Shown: positions 55,958 to 64,000 of the stretch, piece after piece
How positions within the stretch are numbered: position 1 is the first letter of the stretch
How the letters are laid out: each line of letters starts with the position of its first letter
From: Pseudomonas sp. IPO3778
Lineage (GTDB): Bacteria > Pseudomonadota > Gammaproteobacteria > Pseudomonadales > Pseudomonadaceae
DNA: 64,000 nt
Direction: 5' to 3'
Assembly: GCF_013386825.1 (NCBI RefSeq)
Contig: NZ_JACARC010000017.1
Location: 124,001 to 188,000 of the forward strand
Program-made: the position numbers and the translations under genes
The notes under the pieces: generated by a model
Seen by the model: the letters and a program-made list of their open reading frames with translations, nothing else
What the model was told of the DNA's origin: nothing
Database searches by the model: none

Positions 55958-57223
55958 ATGTATTTGTTTCGTCTAGCCATGGCCAGCCTGGCTAACCGCC
56001 GCTTTACCGCGATCCTCACCGCCTTCGCCATCGCCCTGTCGGTGTGCCTGTTGCTGGCAGTGGAACGGGTACGCACCGAAGCCCGCGCCAGTTTCGCCAG
56101 CACCATCAGCGGCACCGACCTGATCGTCGGCGCGCGCTCCGGCTCGGTCAACTTGCTGCTGTATTCGGTTTTCCGCATCGGCAATGCCACCAACAATATT
56201 CGCTGGGACAGCTACGAGCACTTTGCCGCCAACCCCCAGGTGAAATGGGCGATCCCGATTTCCCTGGGCGACTCACACCGTGGCTACCGGGTGATGGGCA
56301 CCAACGAGTCCTACTTCGAACACTATCAATACGGCCGCCGGCAGAACCTCGAACTCGCGAGCGGTCGCGCCTTCGCCACCGATCCCTTTGAAGTGGTGCT
56401 CGGCGCCGAAGTGGCCGATGCGCTGCATTACAAACTCGGCGACAAGCTGGTATTGGCCCACGGCGTGGCGGTAGTCAGCCTGGTCAAGCACGATGACAAG
56501 CCGTTCACCGTGGTCGGCATTCTCAAGCGCACCGGCACTCCGGTGGACCGCACGCTGCACATCAGCCTCGGCGGCATGGAAGCAATTCACATCGATTGGC
56601 ACAACGGCGTACCGGCCCAGGGCAAAGGCCGGATCAGCGCCGACCAGGCCCGCAACATGGACCTGACGCCCCAAGCCATCACCGCGTTCATGCTCGGCCT
56701 GAACAACAAGATTTCCACCTTCGCCCTGCAACGGGAGATCAACGAATTCCGAGGCGAGCCGATGCTGGCGATCCTGCCGGGCGTGGCCCTGCAAGAGCTG
56801 TGGAGCATGATGGGCACCGCCGAAAAAGCGCTGTTCGTGATCTCGCTGTTCGTGGTGCTGACCGGCTTGATCGGCATGCTCACTGCGATCCTCACCAGCC
56901 TCAATGAGCGGCGCCGGGAAATGGCGATCCTGCGGTCGGTGGGCGCTCGGCCCTGGCACATTGCAACGTTGCTGATCTTCGAAGCGTTCGCCCTGGCGTT
57001 GTCGGGCGTGATCGCCGGCGTCGGGCTGTTGTACGTGTGCATCGCCGCGTCGCGCGGGTATTTGCAGGCCAACTACGGGCTGGACCTACCGCTGTCGCTG
57101 CCCAGCGAATATGAATGGACCTTGCTCGGCGGTATTCTCGTCGCCGCCCTGCTGATGGGCAGCGTACCGGCCTGGCGCGCCTACCGGCAGTCGTTGGCCG
57201 ACGGCCTGTCGATACGTTTATGA
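55958..57223 (+). CDS. ABC transporter permease, FtsX/MacB type
   Basis: 421 residues. An N-terminal helix (FTAILTAFAIALSVCLLLAV), a large periplasmic MacB-like domain (DLIVGARSGSVNLLLYSVFR, KPFTVVGILKRTGTPVDRTL), and three C-terminal membrane helices starting near ALFVISLFVVLTGLIGMLTA (FtsX domain). Partner of the ATPase at 55246. Its stop overlaps the next start as ATGA. Confidence 0.93.
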   Translation: MYLFRLAMASLANRRFTAILTAFAIALSVCLLLAVERVRTEARASFASTISGTDLIVGARSGSVNLLLYSVFRIGNATNNIRWDSYEHFAANPQVKWAIPISLGDSHRGYRVMGTNESYFEHYQYGRRQNLELASGRAFATDPFEVVLGAEVADALHYKLGDKLVLAHGVAVVSLVKHDDKPFTVVGILKRTGTPVDRTLHISLGGMEAIHIDWHNGVPAQGKGRISADQARNMDLTPQAITAFMLGLNNKISTFALQREINEFRGEPMLAILPGVALQELWSMMGTAEKALFVISLFVVLTGLIGMLTAILTSLNERRREMAILRSVGARPWHIATLLIFEAFALALSGVIAGVGLLYVCIAASRGYLQANYGLDLPLSLPSEYEWTLLGGILVAALLMGSVPAWRAYRQSLADGLSIRL

Positions 57224-57756
57224 GGAAGCTGTTGATGCGTCGCGTCGTGCTTGCATTGTTGCTGTTGGTGGCCCTGCCCGCCTGGGCTGAAGACCAGCCC
57301 AAAGACCTGTCGTGGCAGGAGATGATCCCGCCGGACGCGCCGCCGGAAATCCCCAACATGAAGCCATTGCACGACCTGTCGGGCATGGCCGATGCGCTGT
57401 CGGTGGAATCTGCGCCCGCCGCCAAGCAAGACCTGCCCAACGCGCCGGTGGTGCAAAGCCTCGACGGTAAGCACATCCGCCTGCCGGGTTACATCGTGCC
57501 GCTGGAAGTCAGCGAAGAAGGTCGCACCACGGAGTTCCTGCTGGTGCCGTATTTCGGCGCCTGCATCCACGTGCCGCCCCCGCCGTCGAACCAGATCGTG
57601 CACGTCAAAAGCGAGATCGGCGTGAAGCTCGACGAGCTGTATCAGCCGTACTGGATCGAAGGCCAGATGCAGGTCAAACCGTCCAGCAGCGAACTCGCCG
57701 ATGCCGGTTACCAGATGGATGCCGACAAGATCTACGTGTACGAGTTGCAGGAATAA
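57220..57756 (+). CDS. DUF3299 periplasmic protein
   Basis: 178 residues with a signal peptide (RRVVLALLLLVALPAWA). Start ATG 57220 overlaps the permease stop; ATG 57235 would also be possible. The DUF3299 core reads LPGYIVPLEVSEEGRTTEFL and LVPYFGACIHVPPPPSNQIV. Such proteins accompany this type of zinc operon, and the conserved Cys/His (CIHVPPP) may bind metal. Last gene of the operon. Confidence 0.85.
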   Translation: MRKLLMRRVVLALLLLVALPAWAEDQPKDLSWQEMIPPDAPPEIPNMKPLHDLSGMADALSVESAPAAKQDLPNAPVVQSLDGKHIRLPGYIVPLEVSEEGRTTEFLLVPYFGACIHVPPPPSNQIVHVKSEIGVKLDELYQPYWIEGQMQVKPSSSELADAGYQMDADKIYVYELQE

Positions 57757-57774
57757 CCCGTGATTGCGCTTTCA

Positions 57775-57788
57775 TTGAGCTGAGTCAA
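57775..57788 (+). promoter_or_regulatory. Possible Anr/FNR box upstream of ompW
   Basis: TTGAGCTGAGTCAA has the TTGA-N6-TCAA form of Anr/FNR sites (consensus TTGATNNNNATCAA), with G instead of T/A at the inner positions. It lies 65 bp before the ompW start. OprG, the OmpW-type protein of P. aeruginosa, is Anr-dependent. Confidence 0.55.
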
Positions 57789-57852
57789 AAGCCCGAACGT
57801 TACGATCTTTACCATTGGACACAAGCCATTAATAACGTCCTTTGGAGCTCCC

Positions 57853-58551
57853 ATGAACAAGTCCCTGCTCGGCGCGTCGCTTGTCGCGCTCGCCCTCGTC
57901 GCCCCTGTTGCCCACGCTCACGAAGCGGGCGACATCCTGATTCGCGCCGGTGCCATCACCGTCAACCCGAAGGCGGACAGCAGCAGCGTCAAGGTTGACC
58001 AGGGCCCGCTGGCCGGGACCAACCTGAGCGGCAAGGCAACCATGAGTAGCGACACCCAACTGGGCTTGAACTTCGCCTACATGTTCACCAGCCACTGGGG
58101 TATCGAACTGCTGGCGGCCACGCCGTTCGAGCACGATGTGAAGATCAAGAACACCGCCCTGGGCGCCGCCAACGGCAAGCTCGGCTCGCTCAAACACCTG
58201 CCGCCGACCCTGAGCGTCGTGTACTACCCGCTGGACAGCAAGTCGGCCTTCCAGCCGTATGTGGGCGCCGGTATCAACTACACCTGGATCTACGACGAAC
58301 ACGTCGGCGGTCGTGCCCAGGAGGCTGGCTTCAGCAACTTCAAGGCGGAAAACTCCTGGGGCTGGGCCGCGCAGATCGGTGCGGACTACATGATCAACGA
58401 CAAGTGGATGATCAACGCCCAGGCGCGCTACATCGACATCAGCACCAAGGCCACCGTGGACAATAACGCGCTTGGCCAGGGCACTCGGGCCAAGGTCAAC
58501 GTGGATGTGGACCCGATGGTGTACATGGTGGGGATTGGCTACAAGTTCTAA
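57853..58551 (+). CDS. ompW: OmpW-family outer-membrane protein (OprG-like)
   Basis: 232 residues with a signal peptide (LLGASLVALALVAPVAHA, cut before HEAGDILIRAGAI). The mature N-terminus and strands GLNFAYMFTSHWGIELLAAT, TLSVVYYPLDSKSAFQPYVG and the final VDPMVYMVGIGYKF (C-terminal Phe) are typical of the eight-stranded OmpW barrel. These proteins conduct small hydrophobic compounds. Confidence 0.95.
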   Translation: MNKSLLGASLVALALVAPVAHAHEAGDILIRAGAITVNPKADSSSVKVDQGPLAGTNLSGKATMSSDTQLGLNFAYMFTSHWGIELLAATPFEHDVKIKNTALGAANGKLGSLKHLPPTLSVVYYPLDSKSAFQPYVGAGINYTWIYDEHVGGRAQEAGFSNFKAENSWGWAAQIGADYMINDKWMINAQARYIDISTKATVDNNALGQGTRAKVNVDVDPMVYMVGIGYKF

Positions 58552-58580
58552 ACACGCGTTAAGCAACGCCGCCTGACGAA

Positions 58581-58701
58581 ATGTGGGAGGGGTTTGTGTG
58601 GGAGCGGGCTTGCCTGCGATAGCATCACCTCGGTGTAACTGACAAACCGAGTTGACTGCATCGCGGGCAAGCCCGGCTCCCACATAAACCGCTCCCACAT
58701 T
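58581..58701. repeat. Compound REP cluster
   Basis: Several REP units: GTGTGGGAGCGGGCTTGCCT, its complement GGCAAGCCCGGCTCCCACAT, and partial outer copies (ATGTGGGAGG, CGCTCCCACAT). The nested arrangement suggests one REPIN inserted into or beside another, between ompW and the reductase gene. Confidence 0.8.
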
Positions 58702-58717
58702 TTGCTTTGTGTTGTTT

Positions 58718-59602
58718 TCAGCTATGCCGGTAAAACCGGTCGAGCAACGCCGGCAACCCGGCCCGCCAGGCCCGTGGCTTGATGCCGAAGGTGTGGAGGA
58801 TTTTCTTGCAGGCCAGCACCGCGTGCTGCGGTTCGTCGGCGGCATCCGGGCGGGCCGCGTGGGCCTGGGCGGTCGGGGCTTCCACGGCCAGCGGGTGGAA
58901 GTTGCGCGCTTCGGTCAGGATCGCCTGCCCCAGCGCCAGCGGGGTGGTCGCCTCGTGGCCGGCGTAGTGGTAGGTGCCCCACAGCGGCGCGGCGCAATCG
59001 AGTTGCTTGAGCACCGAAATGATCACCCGCGCGGCATCGTCCACCGGCGTCGGGTTGCCTCGGCGGTCGTCGGCCATCAGCAGTTCGTCAGGTTTTTCGG
59101 CACGGGCCAGGAAGCGCCCGAGGGTGCCGTCGACGCTGTCATCCAGCAGCCAGCCAAACCGCAACAGCACGTGCTGCGGGCAGGTGGCGCGTACGCTCTG
59201 TTCAATGCGCCACAACGCCTGGCCTCGCAGACCCAAGGGTACAGGTTCGTCTTTTTCGCTGTAGGCGGTGGCTCGGGAGCCATCGAACACCCGGTAGCTG
59301 GAGGGCTGCAACAAGGTGATGCTGTGGTGCTGGCACAGTTCGGCCAGGCGCTCGATCGCGTATTCCTGGGCGGCCAGACGCGTTTCGTTGACCGTCTCCG
59401 CCTGAAACCAGTCGAAGTAATAGGCGAGATTGATCAAGGCATCGGGACGGGTGTCGTCGAGCAGTTGCGTGAGACTCGCGGCATCCCAGCCGTCTTGGGG
59501 CGGTTTGGGGGCGAGGAAACCAATGTCTTCCTCCGCACCGAGGCGAATCAGCGCCTGCCCGAGGGCATTCCCGCCGCCCAGTAACATAAGGCGCATTCGC
59601 AT
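58718..59602 (-). CDS. RmlD-like NAD(P)-dependent reductase (SDR family)
   Basis: 294 residues from ATG 59602. A Rossmann start (RLMLLGGGNALGQALIRLG), DALINLAYYFDWFQAETVNE, and SSYRVFDGSRATAYSEKDEP resemble dTDP-4-dehydrorhamnose reductase RmlD. The catalytic YxxxK is not obvious in the usual position, so substrate and activity are uncertain. The frame is open further upstream to 59962 through REP sequence, which is not coding. Confidence 0.8.
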   Translation of the reverse strand: MRMRLMLLGGGNALGQALIRLGAEEDIGFLAPKPPQDGWDAASLTQLLDDTRPDALINLAYYFDWFQAETVNETRLAAQEYAIERLAELCQHHSITLLQPSSYRVFDGSRATAYSEKDEPVPLGLRGQALWRIEQSVRATCPQHVLLRFGWLLDDSVDGTLGRFLARAEKPDELLMADDRRGNPTPVDDAARVIISVLKQLDCAAPLWGTYHYAGHEATTPLALGQAILTEARNFHPLAVEAPTAQAHAARPDAADEPQHAVLACKKILHTFGIKPRAWRAGLPALLDRFYRHS

Positions 59603-59772
59603 AGATTGAGCAGGCCCGGTCTGTTTGGAACGATGGTTATTATCGACAGGCTTGTGAGCCATGCCGTTGGCATTTGCCAGAATCGTTGCATTTTGCGGGT
59701 TTGTAGCGCAACCGTCACTTATAAAGTGCGCCGCCCATTGCGGCCAGGGTGCTTTAGGTAGAGAGAGCCTTT

Positions 59773-59921
59773 TGTGGCGAGGGAGCTTGCTGTGGCGAGG
59801 GAGCTTGCTCCCGCTGGGCTGCGTAGCGGCCCCAAAAAAGCGGGAGCGCTGCGCACTCCAGCGGGAGCAAGCTCCCTCGCCACAACATGCTCCCTTGCCA
59901 CAGCAAGCTCCCTCGCCACAG
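59773..59921. repeat. Long nested REP palindrome, second family
   Basis: Outer units TGTGGCGAGGGAGCTTGC occur twice on the left and as complements (GCAAGCTCCCTCGCCACA) on the right, around an inner CCGCTGG.../CCAGCGG stem. This family differs from the TGGGAGC(T/G)GG REPs elsewhere. It fills the divergent region between the reductase and lhr genes. Confidence 0.85.
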
Positions 59922-59971
59922 GAATGCGTACCGGGGTTGCAAGTTCGCCGGGCTGGCCGCATAAATTGGGC

Positions 59972-62900
59972 ATGAACCTTCCTGAATCAACGAACACGGT
60001 CTTGAACGGTTTCCACCCCGCCGTCAGTGCCTGGTTCCGCAGCACGTTCCCGTCGGTGACTGCCGCCCAGGCCCAGGCGTGGCCGCTGATCCGCCAGCGC
60101 CGCTCGACGCTGATCGCCGCACCCACCGGCTCCGGCAAAACCCTGACCGCGTTTCTCGCGGTGCTCGACGACCTTGTGCACCAGGCCCTGGCCAATGGCG
60201 GCCAACTGCCAGACCAGACGCTGGTGGTCTATGTCTCACCGTTGAAGGCCTTGTCCAACGACATCCAGCTCAACCTGCAAAACCCGCTGGCCGGCATCAC
60301 CGACCACCTGCAACGCCTGGGCCTGCCGCCGCTGGCGATCCGCACTGCCGTGCGTACCGGCGACACCCCGCAGAAAGACCGCGCCCTGATGCGCAAAAAC
60401 CCGCCGCACATCCTGGTCACCACCCCGGAATCGCTCTATGTGCTGCTGGGCTCGGATTCCGGCCGGCAGATGCTCGCCAGCATCCGTACGGTGATCGTCG
60501 ATGAAATCCACGCCATCGCCGCCAGCAAACGCGGCAGCCATCTGGCCCTGACGCTGGAGCGCTTGCAGGGTTTGTGCAGCGAACCGCTGACCCGCATCGG
60601 CCTGTCGGCCACGCAAAAGCCTATCGACGCCGTGTCGCGCTTTCTGGTGGGCACCGACCGGCCCTGCGAGATCGTCGATATCGGCCACGCACGCCCCCGG
60701 GATCTGGACATCGAAGTACCGCCCGTGCCGCTCTCGGCCGTGATGGCCAACGATGTGTGGGATCGGGTCTACGACCGCCTCGCCGAACTGGCCAAAGAAC
60801 ACCGCACCACGCTGATTTTCGTCAACACCCGGCGCCTGGCCGAACGTCTGGCGCGGCACTTGAGCGAGCGCCTGGGCAAAACCGCCGTCGCCGCCCACCA
60901 CGGCAGCCTCGCCAAGGAGCTACGCCTGGACGCCGAACAACGGCTCAAGGCCGGCGAGCTGCAAGTGCTGATCGCCACCGCGTCCCTGGAACTGGGGATT
61001 GATATCGGTGATGTCGATTTGGTGTGCCAGATTGGCTCACCCGGCTCGATCAACGGTTTTCTGCAACGCGTCGGACGCTCCGGCCACCAGGTTGGCGGCA
61101 CGCCCAAGGGCCGGTTGTTCGCCACCACCCGTGACGACCTGATCGAATGCGCCGCCCTCCTCGACTGCGTGCGCCGGGGCGAGTTGGACACGTTGCTGAT
61201 CCCGGTCGCGCCGCTGGATGTACTGGCCCAGCAGATCATCGCCGAAGTCAGCTGCCAGGAATGGCAGGAACACGCACTGCTCACGCTGATCCGCCGCGCC
61301 TCGCCGTATGCAGCCCTGGACGAACGCCACTACCAGGCGCTGCTGCAGATGCTCGCCGAAGGCTACAACGGTCGCCAGGGCATTCGCAGCGCGTACCTGC
61401 ACCGCGACGCGATCACCCGAACATTGCGCGGCCGGCGTGGCGCCAAACTCACTGCGGTGACCAGCGGCGGCACCATCCCCGACAACGCCGACTACAGCGT
61501 GCTGCTGGAGCCGCAAAGCCTGAACATCGGTAGCGTCAACGAAGACTTCGCGGTGGAAAGCATCGCCGGGGATATCTTCCAGCTGGGCAACACCTCCTAT
61601 CGGATCCTGCGGGTAGAAACCGGCAAGGTGCGGGTCGAGGACGCCCACGGCCAGCCACCGACCATTCCGTTCTGGCTCGGTGAAGCGCCAGGACGCAGTG
61701 CGGAGTTATCGTTTGCCGTGGCACGTTTGCATGGGCAACTCGACGAGTTACTCGCCGCCACGCCGGGTAACCTGCAACCGGCGCTCGACTGGCTCACCGG
61801 CACCCTCGGCCTGAACCTCGCCAGCGCCGAACAACTACTGGATTACCTGGCGCGGGCGCGGCTGGCATTGAGCGCGCTGCCGTCCCAGGACACGTTGATC
61901 ATGGAGCGGTTTTTCGACGAGTCCGGCGGCACCCAATTGATCATCCACACGCCGTTCGGCAGCCGCATCAACCGCGCCTGGGGCCTGGCGTTGCGCAAGC
62001 GTTTTTGCCGCACCTTCAACTTCGAACTGCAAGCCGCCGCCAGCGAGGATGCGATCGTGTTGTCGCTGTCCACCAGCCACAGCTTTGAGCTGGACGAGGT
62101 GTGGCGCTACCTGAACAGCAACACGGCCGAGCACATCCTGATCCAGGCGGTGCTGGATGCGCCGCTGTTCGGTGTGCGCTGGCGCTGGAATGCCGGGGTG
62201 GCGCTGGCACTGCCGCGCTATACCGGCGGGCGCAAAGTGGCGCCGCAGATCCAGCGCATGAAGAGTGAAGACCTGATCGCCAGTGTGTTCCCCGACCAGA
62301 TCGCCTGCCTGGAAAACCTCGCCGGCGAGCGCGAAGTGCCGGAACACCCGCTGGTGGAGCAAACCCTCGACGACTGCCTGCACGAGGCCATGGACAGCGA
62401 AGGCTGGCTGGCCCTGCTGCGGCGCATGGAGCGCGGCGAAATCCGTTTGATCAGCCGCGACCTGCCGGCGCCCTCGCCACTGGCGGCAGAGATTCTCAGC
62501 GCCCGCCCCTACACCTTTCTCGACGACGCGCCCCTTGAAGAGCGCCGTACCCAAGCCGTGCTCAACCGGCGCTGGAGCGACCCGCAAAGCACCGACGACC
62601 TCGGCGCGCTGGATGCCGAGGCCATCGCCGGTGTGGGCGAGGAAGCCTGGCCGGCGCCCAATAGTCTGGACGAGATGCATGAGGCGCTGATGAGCCTGGC
62701 GTGCATCGCCGAACCCGAGGTTACGCCGCAGTGGGCCGAATGGCTGCACACCCTGGCCGACGGTGGACGCGCCCACCGTCTACCTATCGGTACCGACCGG
62801 GCCGTTTGGGCGGCGGTGGAACGCTTGAGCTGTTTAAAGGCGATCTACCCGAATGACCTGCCGTTGTTGCCCGGTTTCGACGAGCCCTGGACCTTCGACG

Positions 62901-64000
62901 AAGCGCTGGTGGAAGTGCTGCGGGCGCGCCTGAGTGGCTTTGGACCGCTGACGTTGATCGAGATCGCCGCGCCCCTGGCCTTGCCGGTGGCCGACGTGTC
63001 ACAGGCCCTGGCGCGGCTGGAAAGCGAAGGCTACGTACTGCGCGGCCACTTCAGCCCTGGCGCAGCCGAAGAACAATGGTGCGAGCGCCACCTGCTGGCG
63101 CGCATTCACCGCTACACGGTCAAACGCCTGCGCCGGGAAATCGAGCCGGTGGCGTTGCAGGACTTCATGCGATTTCTGTTCGACTGGCAGCATCTTTCAG
63201 ACGGCACTCGCGGCCAGGGCAGCGCGGTGTTGCCGCAGATCGTCGCGCAGTTTGAAGGGTACGCTGCGGCCACGTCGGCCTGGGACAGTGATTTGCTCAG
63301 CGCGCGGATCAAGGATTACTCGCCCCACTGGCTGGACGACTTGTGCCGCAGTGGCAAGGTGGTATGGACCCGCCTGAGCAACAAGGCCGGCGTGACCGCC
63401 CTGCGCAGCACGCCGGTGGTGCTGTTGCCCCGCAGCCAGGTGCCGTTGTGGAGTGGATTGACCGAAGCACCCGACAGCACCGCGCTGTCGCCCAAGGCAC
63501 AGAAAGTCCATCAAGCGCTGCGGGAAAACGGCGCGCTGTTTTTCGATGAATTGACCCACGAAGCCCATCTGCTGCGCAGCGAACTGGAAACCGCCCTGCA
63601 GGAACTGGTGGGTGCCGGGCTGGCCAACGCCGACAGCTTCGCCGGCCTGCGCGCCCTGACCACACCCGCCAGCAAACGCCAGGCCCGCACCAGTCGACGT
63701 GGGCGTGGCCCGTTTGTGGGCGGGATGGACGATGCCGGGCGTTGGGCGCTGGTGCGGCGCGCACCGGAGGCGGACGGCACGCGCCCGGCGGCTCACTCGG
63801 CCGAAACGCTGGAGCATGTGGCGATGACCCTGCTGCGCCGCTACGGCGTGGTGTTCTGGCGCCTGCTGGAGCGTGAGGCGGATTGGCTGCCCAGTTGGCG
63901 GGAATTGCTGCGCAGCTTCCATCGGCTGGAAGCCCGGGGCGAGATTCGCGGCGGGCGGTTTGTGAGTGGTTTGGCGGGGGAACAGTTTGCGTTGCCGGAA
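59972..64000 (+). CDS. lhr: Lhr-type large ATP-dependent helicase (3' end beyond window)
   Basis: 1343 codons to the right edge. The Lhr core is present: Walker A IAAPTGSGKTLTAFLAVLDD, VYVSPLKALSNDIQLNL, DEIH box TVIVDEIHAIAASKRGSHLA, motif III GLSATQKP, VAAHHGSLAKELRLDAEQRL and motif VI GFLQRVGRSGHQVGG, then the Lhr winged-helix and beta-barrel domains (FDESGGTQLIIHTPFGSRIN). The C-terminal extension resembles full-length Lhr with its extra C-terminal domain. Lhr translocates 3' to 5' on DNA and unwinds hybrids, with a role in DNA repair. Upstream lies the long REP palindrome. Confidence 0.95.
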   Translation, partial: MNLPESTNTVLNGFHPAVSAWFRSTFPSVTAAQAQAWPLIRQRRSTLIAAPTGSGKTLTAFLAVLDDLVHQALANGGQLPDQTLVVYVSPLKALSNDIQLNLQNPLAGITDHLQRLGLPPLAIRTAVRTGDTPQKDRALMRKNPPHILVTTPESLYVLLGSDSGRQMLASIRTVIVDEIHAIAASKRGSHLALTLERLQGLCSEPLTRIGLSATQKPIDAVSRFLVGTDRPCEIVDIGHARPRDLDIEVPPVPLSAVMANDVWDRVYDRLAELAKEHRTTLIFVNTRRLAERLARHLSERLGKTAVAAHHGSLAKELRLDAEQRLKAGELQVLIATASLELGIDIGDVDLVCQIGSPGSINGFLQRVGRSGHQVGGTPKGRLFATTRDDLIECAALLDCVRRGELDTLLIPVAPLDVLAQQIIAEVSCQEWQEHALLTLIRRASPYAALDERHYQALLQMLAEGYNGRQGIRSAYLHRDAITRTLRGRRGAKLTAVTSGGTIPDNADYSVLLEPQSLNIGSVNEDFAVESIAGDIFQLGNTSYRILRVETGKVRVEDAHGQPPTIPFWLGEAPGRSAELSFAVARLHGQLDELLAATPGNLQPALDWLTGTLGLNLASAEQLLDYLARARLALSALPSQDTLIMERFFDESGGTQLIIHTPFGSRINRAWGLALRKRFCRTFNFELQAAASEDAIVLSLSTSHSFELDEVWRYLNSNTAEHILIQAVLDAPLFGVRWRWNAGVALALPRYTGGRKVAPQIQRMKSEDLIASVFPDQIACLENLAGEREVPEHPLVEQTLDDCLHEAMDSEGWLALLRRMERGEIRLISRDLPAPSPLAAEILSARPYTFLDDAPLEERRTQAVLNRRWSDPQSTDDLGALDAEAIAGVGEEAWPAPNSLDEMHEALMSLACIAEPEVTPQWAEWLHTLADGGRAHRLPIGTDRAVWAAVERLSCLKAIYPNDLPLLPGFDEPWTFDEALVEVLRARLSGFGPLTLIEIAAPLALPVADVSQALARLESEGYVLRGHFSPGAAEEQWCERHLLARIHRYTVKRLRREIEPVALQDFMRFLFDWQHLSDGTRGQGSAVLPQIVAQFEGYAAATSAWDSDLLSARIKDYSPHWLDDLCRSGKVVWTRLSNKAGVTALRSTPVVLLPRSQVPLWSGLTEAPDSTALSPKAQKVHQALRENGALFFDELTHEAHLLRSELETALQELVGAGLANADSFAGLRALTTPASKRQARTSRRGRGPFVGGMDDAGRWALVRRAPEADGTRPAAHSAETLEHVAMTLLRRYGVVFWRLLEREADWLPSWRELLRSFHRLEARGEIRGGRFVSGLAGEQFALPE

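Noticed and set aside
59603..59962. N-terminal extension of the RmlD-like reductase
   Set aside because: The translation comes from REP sequence and is Cys/Gly-rich nonsense.

Overview
The window is a Pseudomonas chromosome segment, most likely of the P. fluorescens group. The evidence is the core order xseB-ispA-dxs, the nrdR-ribD-riboflavin synthase-ribBX-ribH-nusB-thiL block, a CAPC-type CnoX, an OprG-like OmpW, and inward-facing REP pairs (REPIN-like) of the type scattered between fluorescent-pseudomonad genes. No rRNA, tRNA or CRISPR array was seen.

Layout. (1) 1-2982: a BvgS/EvgS-type sensor, cut by the left edge, divergent from a LuxR-type response regulator with only 19 bp between the start codons. 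(2) 3.2-13.9 kb: accessory island with a tyrosine-integrase tail, alpA-yfjI, DUF932 flanked by two CxxC-hydrophobic-CxxC small proteins, an XRE regulator, a GYF-like membrane protein, a secreted LprI-like protein, a trypsin-like protease with an in-frame amber codon upstream, a DUF4365 nuclease-like protein, and an inovirus Gp2/YagK-like gene plus a second broken copy. (3) 12.4-19.8 kb: insertion-sequence scrapyard (IS66, IS4 and IS1182-like remnants, a complete IS3-family copy, a complete IS1182-family transposase) with a chemoreceptor fragment, a DUF6882 gene and an apparently intact fosA. (4) 20.47-24.74 kb: a 4.2-kb mini-island between 21-bp direct repeats, holding an integrase without its catalytic domain and a translationally coupled operon of two different DarT-like ADP-ribosyltransferases and one DarG-type antitoxin. 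(5) 25-27 kb: a Fic protein with an 11-C tract near its 5' end, and a DUF6124 gene behind a long, apparently structured leader. (6) 27.2-30 kb: aminotransferase, ornithine-cyclodeaminase homologue and YheO-like regulator. (7) 30.1-36.2 kb: a 1530-residue Rhs polymorphic toxin with an EHHH-type nuclease tip and three AT-rich downstream genes read as immunity genes. (8) 36.3-39 kb: dead ECF sigma gene with intact fecR, and a second Fic protein behind a multi-copy operator-like repeat. (9) 39-64 kb: core metabolism: isoprenoid precursors, cobalamin uptake, riboflavin and thiamine cofactors, a probable Zur-controlled zinc operon, OmpW with a possible Anr box, an RmlD-like reductase and an Lhr-type helicase running off the right edge.

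The most interesting part is the DarT1-like/DarT2-like/DarG operon beside a possibly phase-variable Fic gene: three nucleotide-transferring toxin-type enzymes within 4.1 kb, with homopolymer tracts in two of them. The alternating inverted repeats in the DUF6124 leader and the repeat array before the second fic gene are the best candidates for undescribed regulation. All assignments come from reading the sequence; no database search was run.
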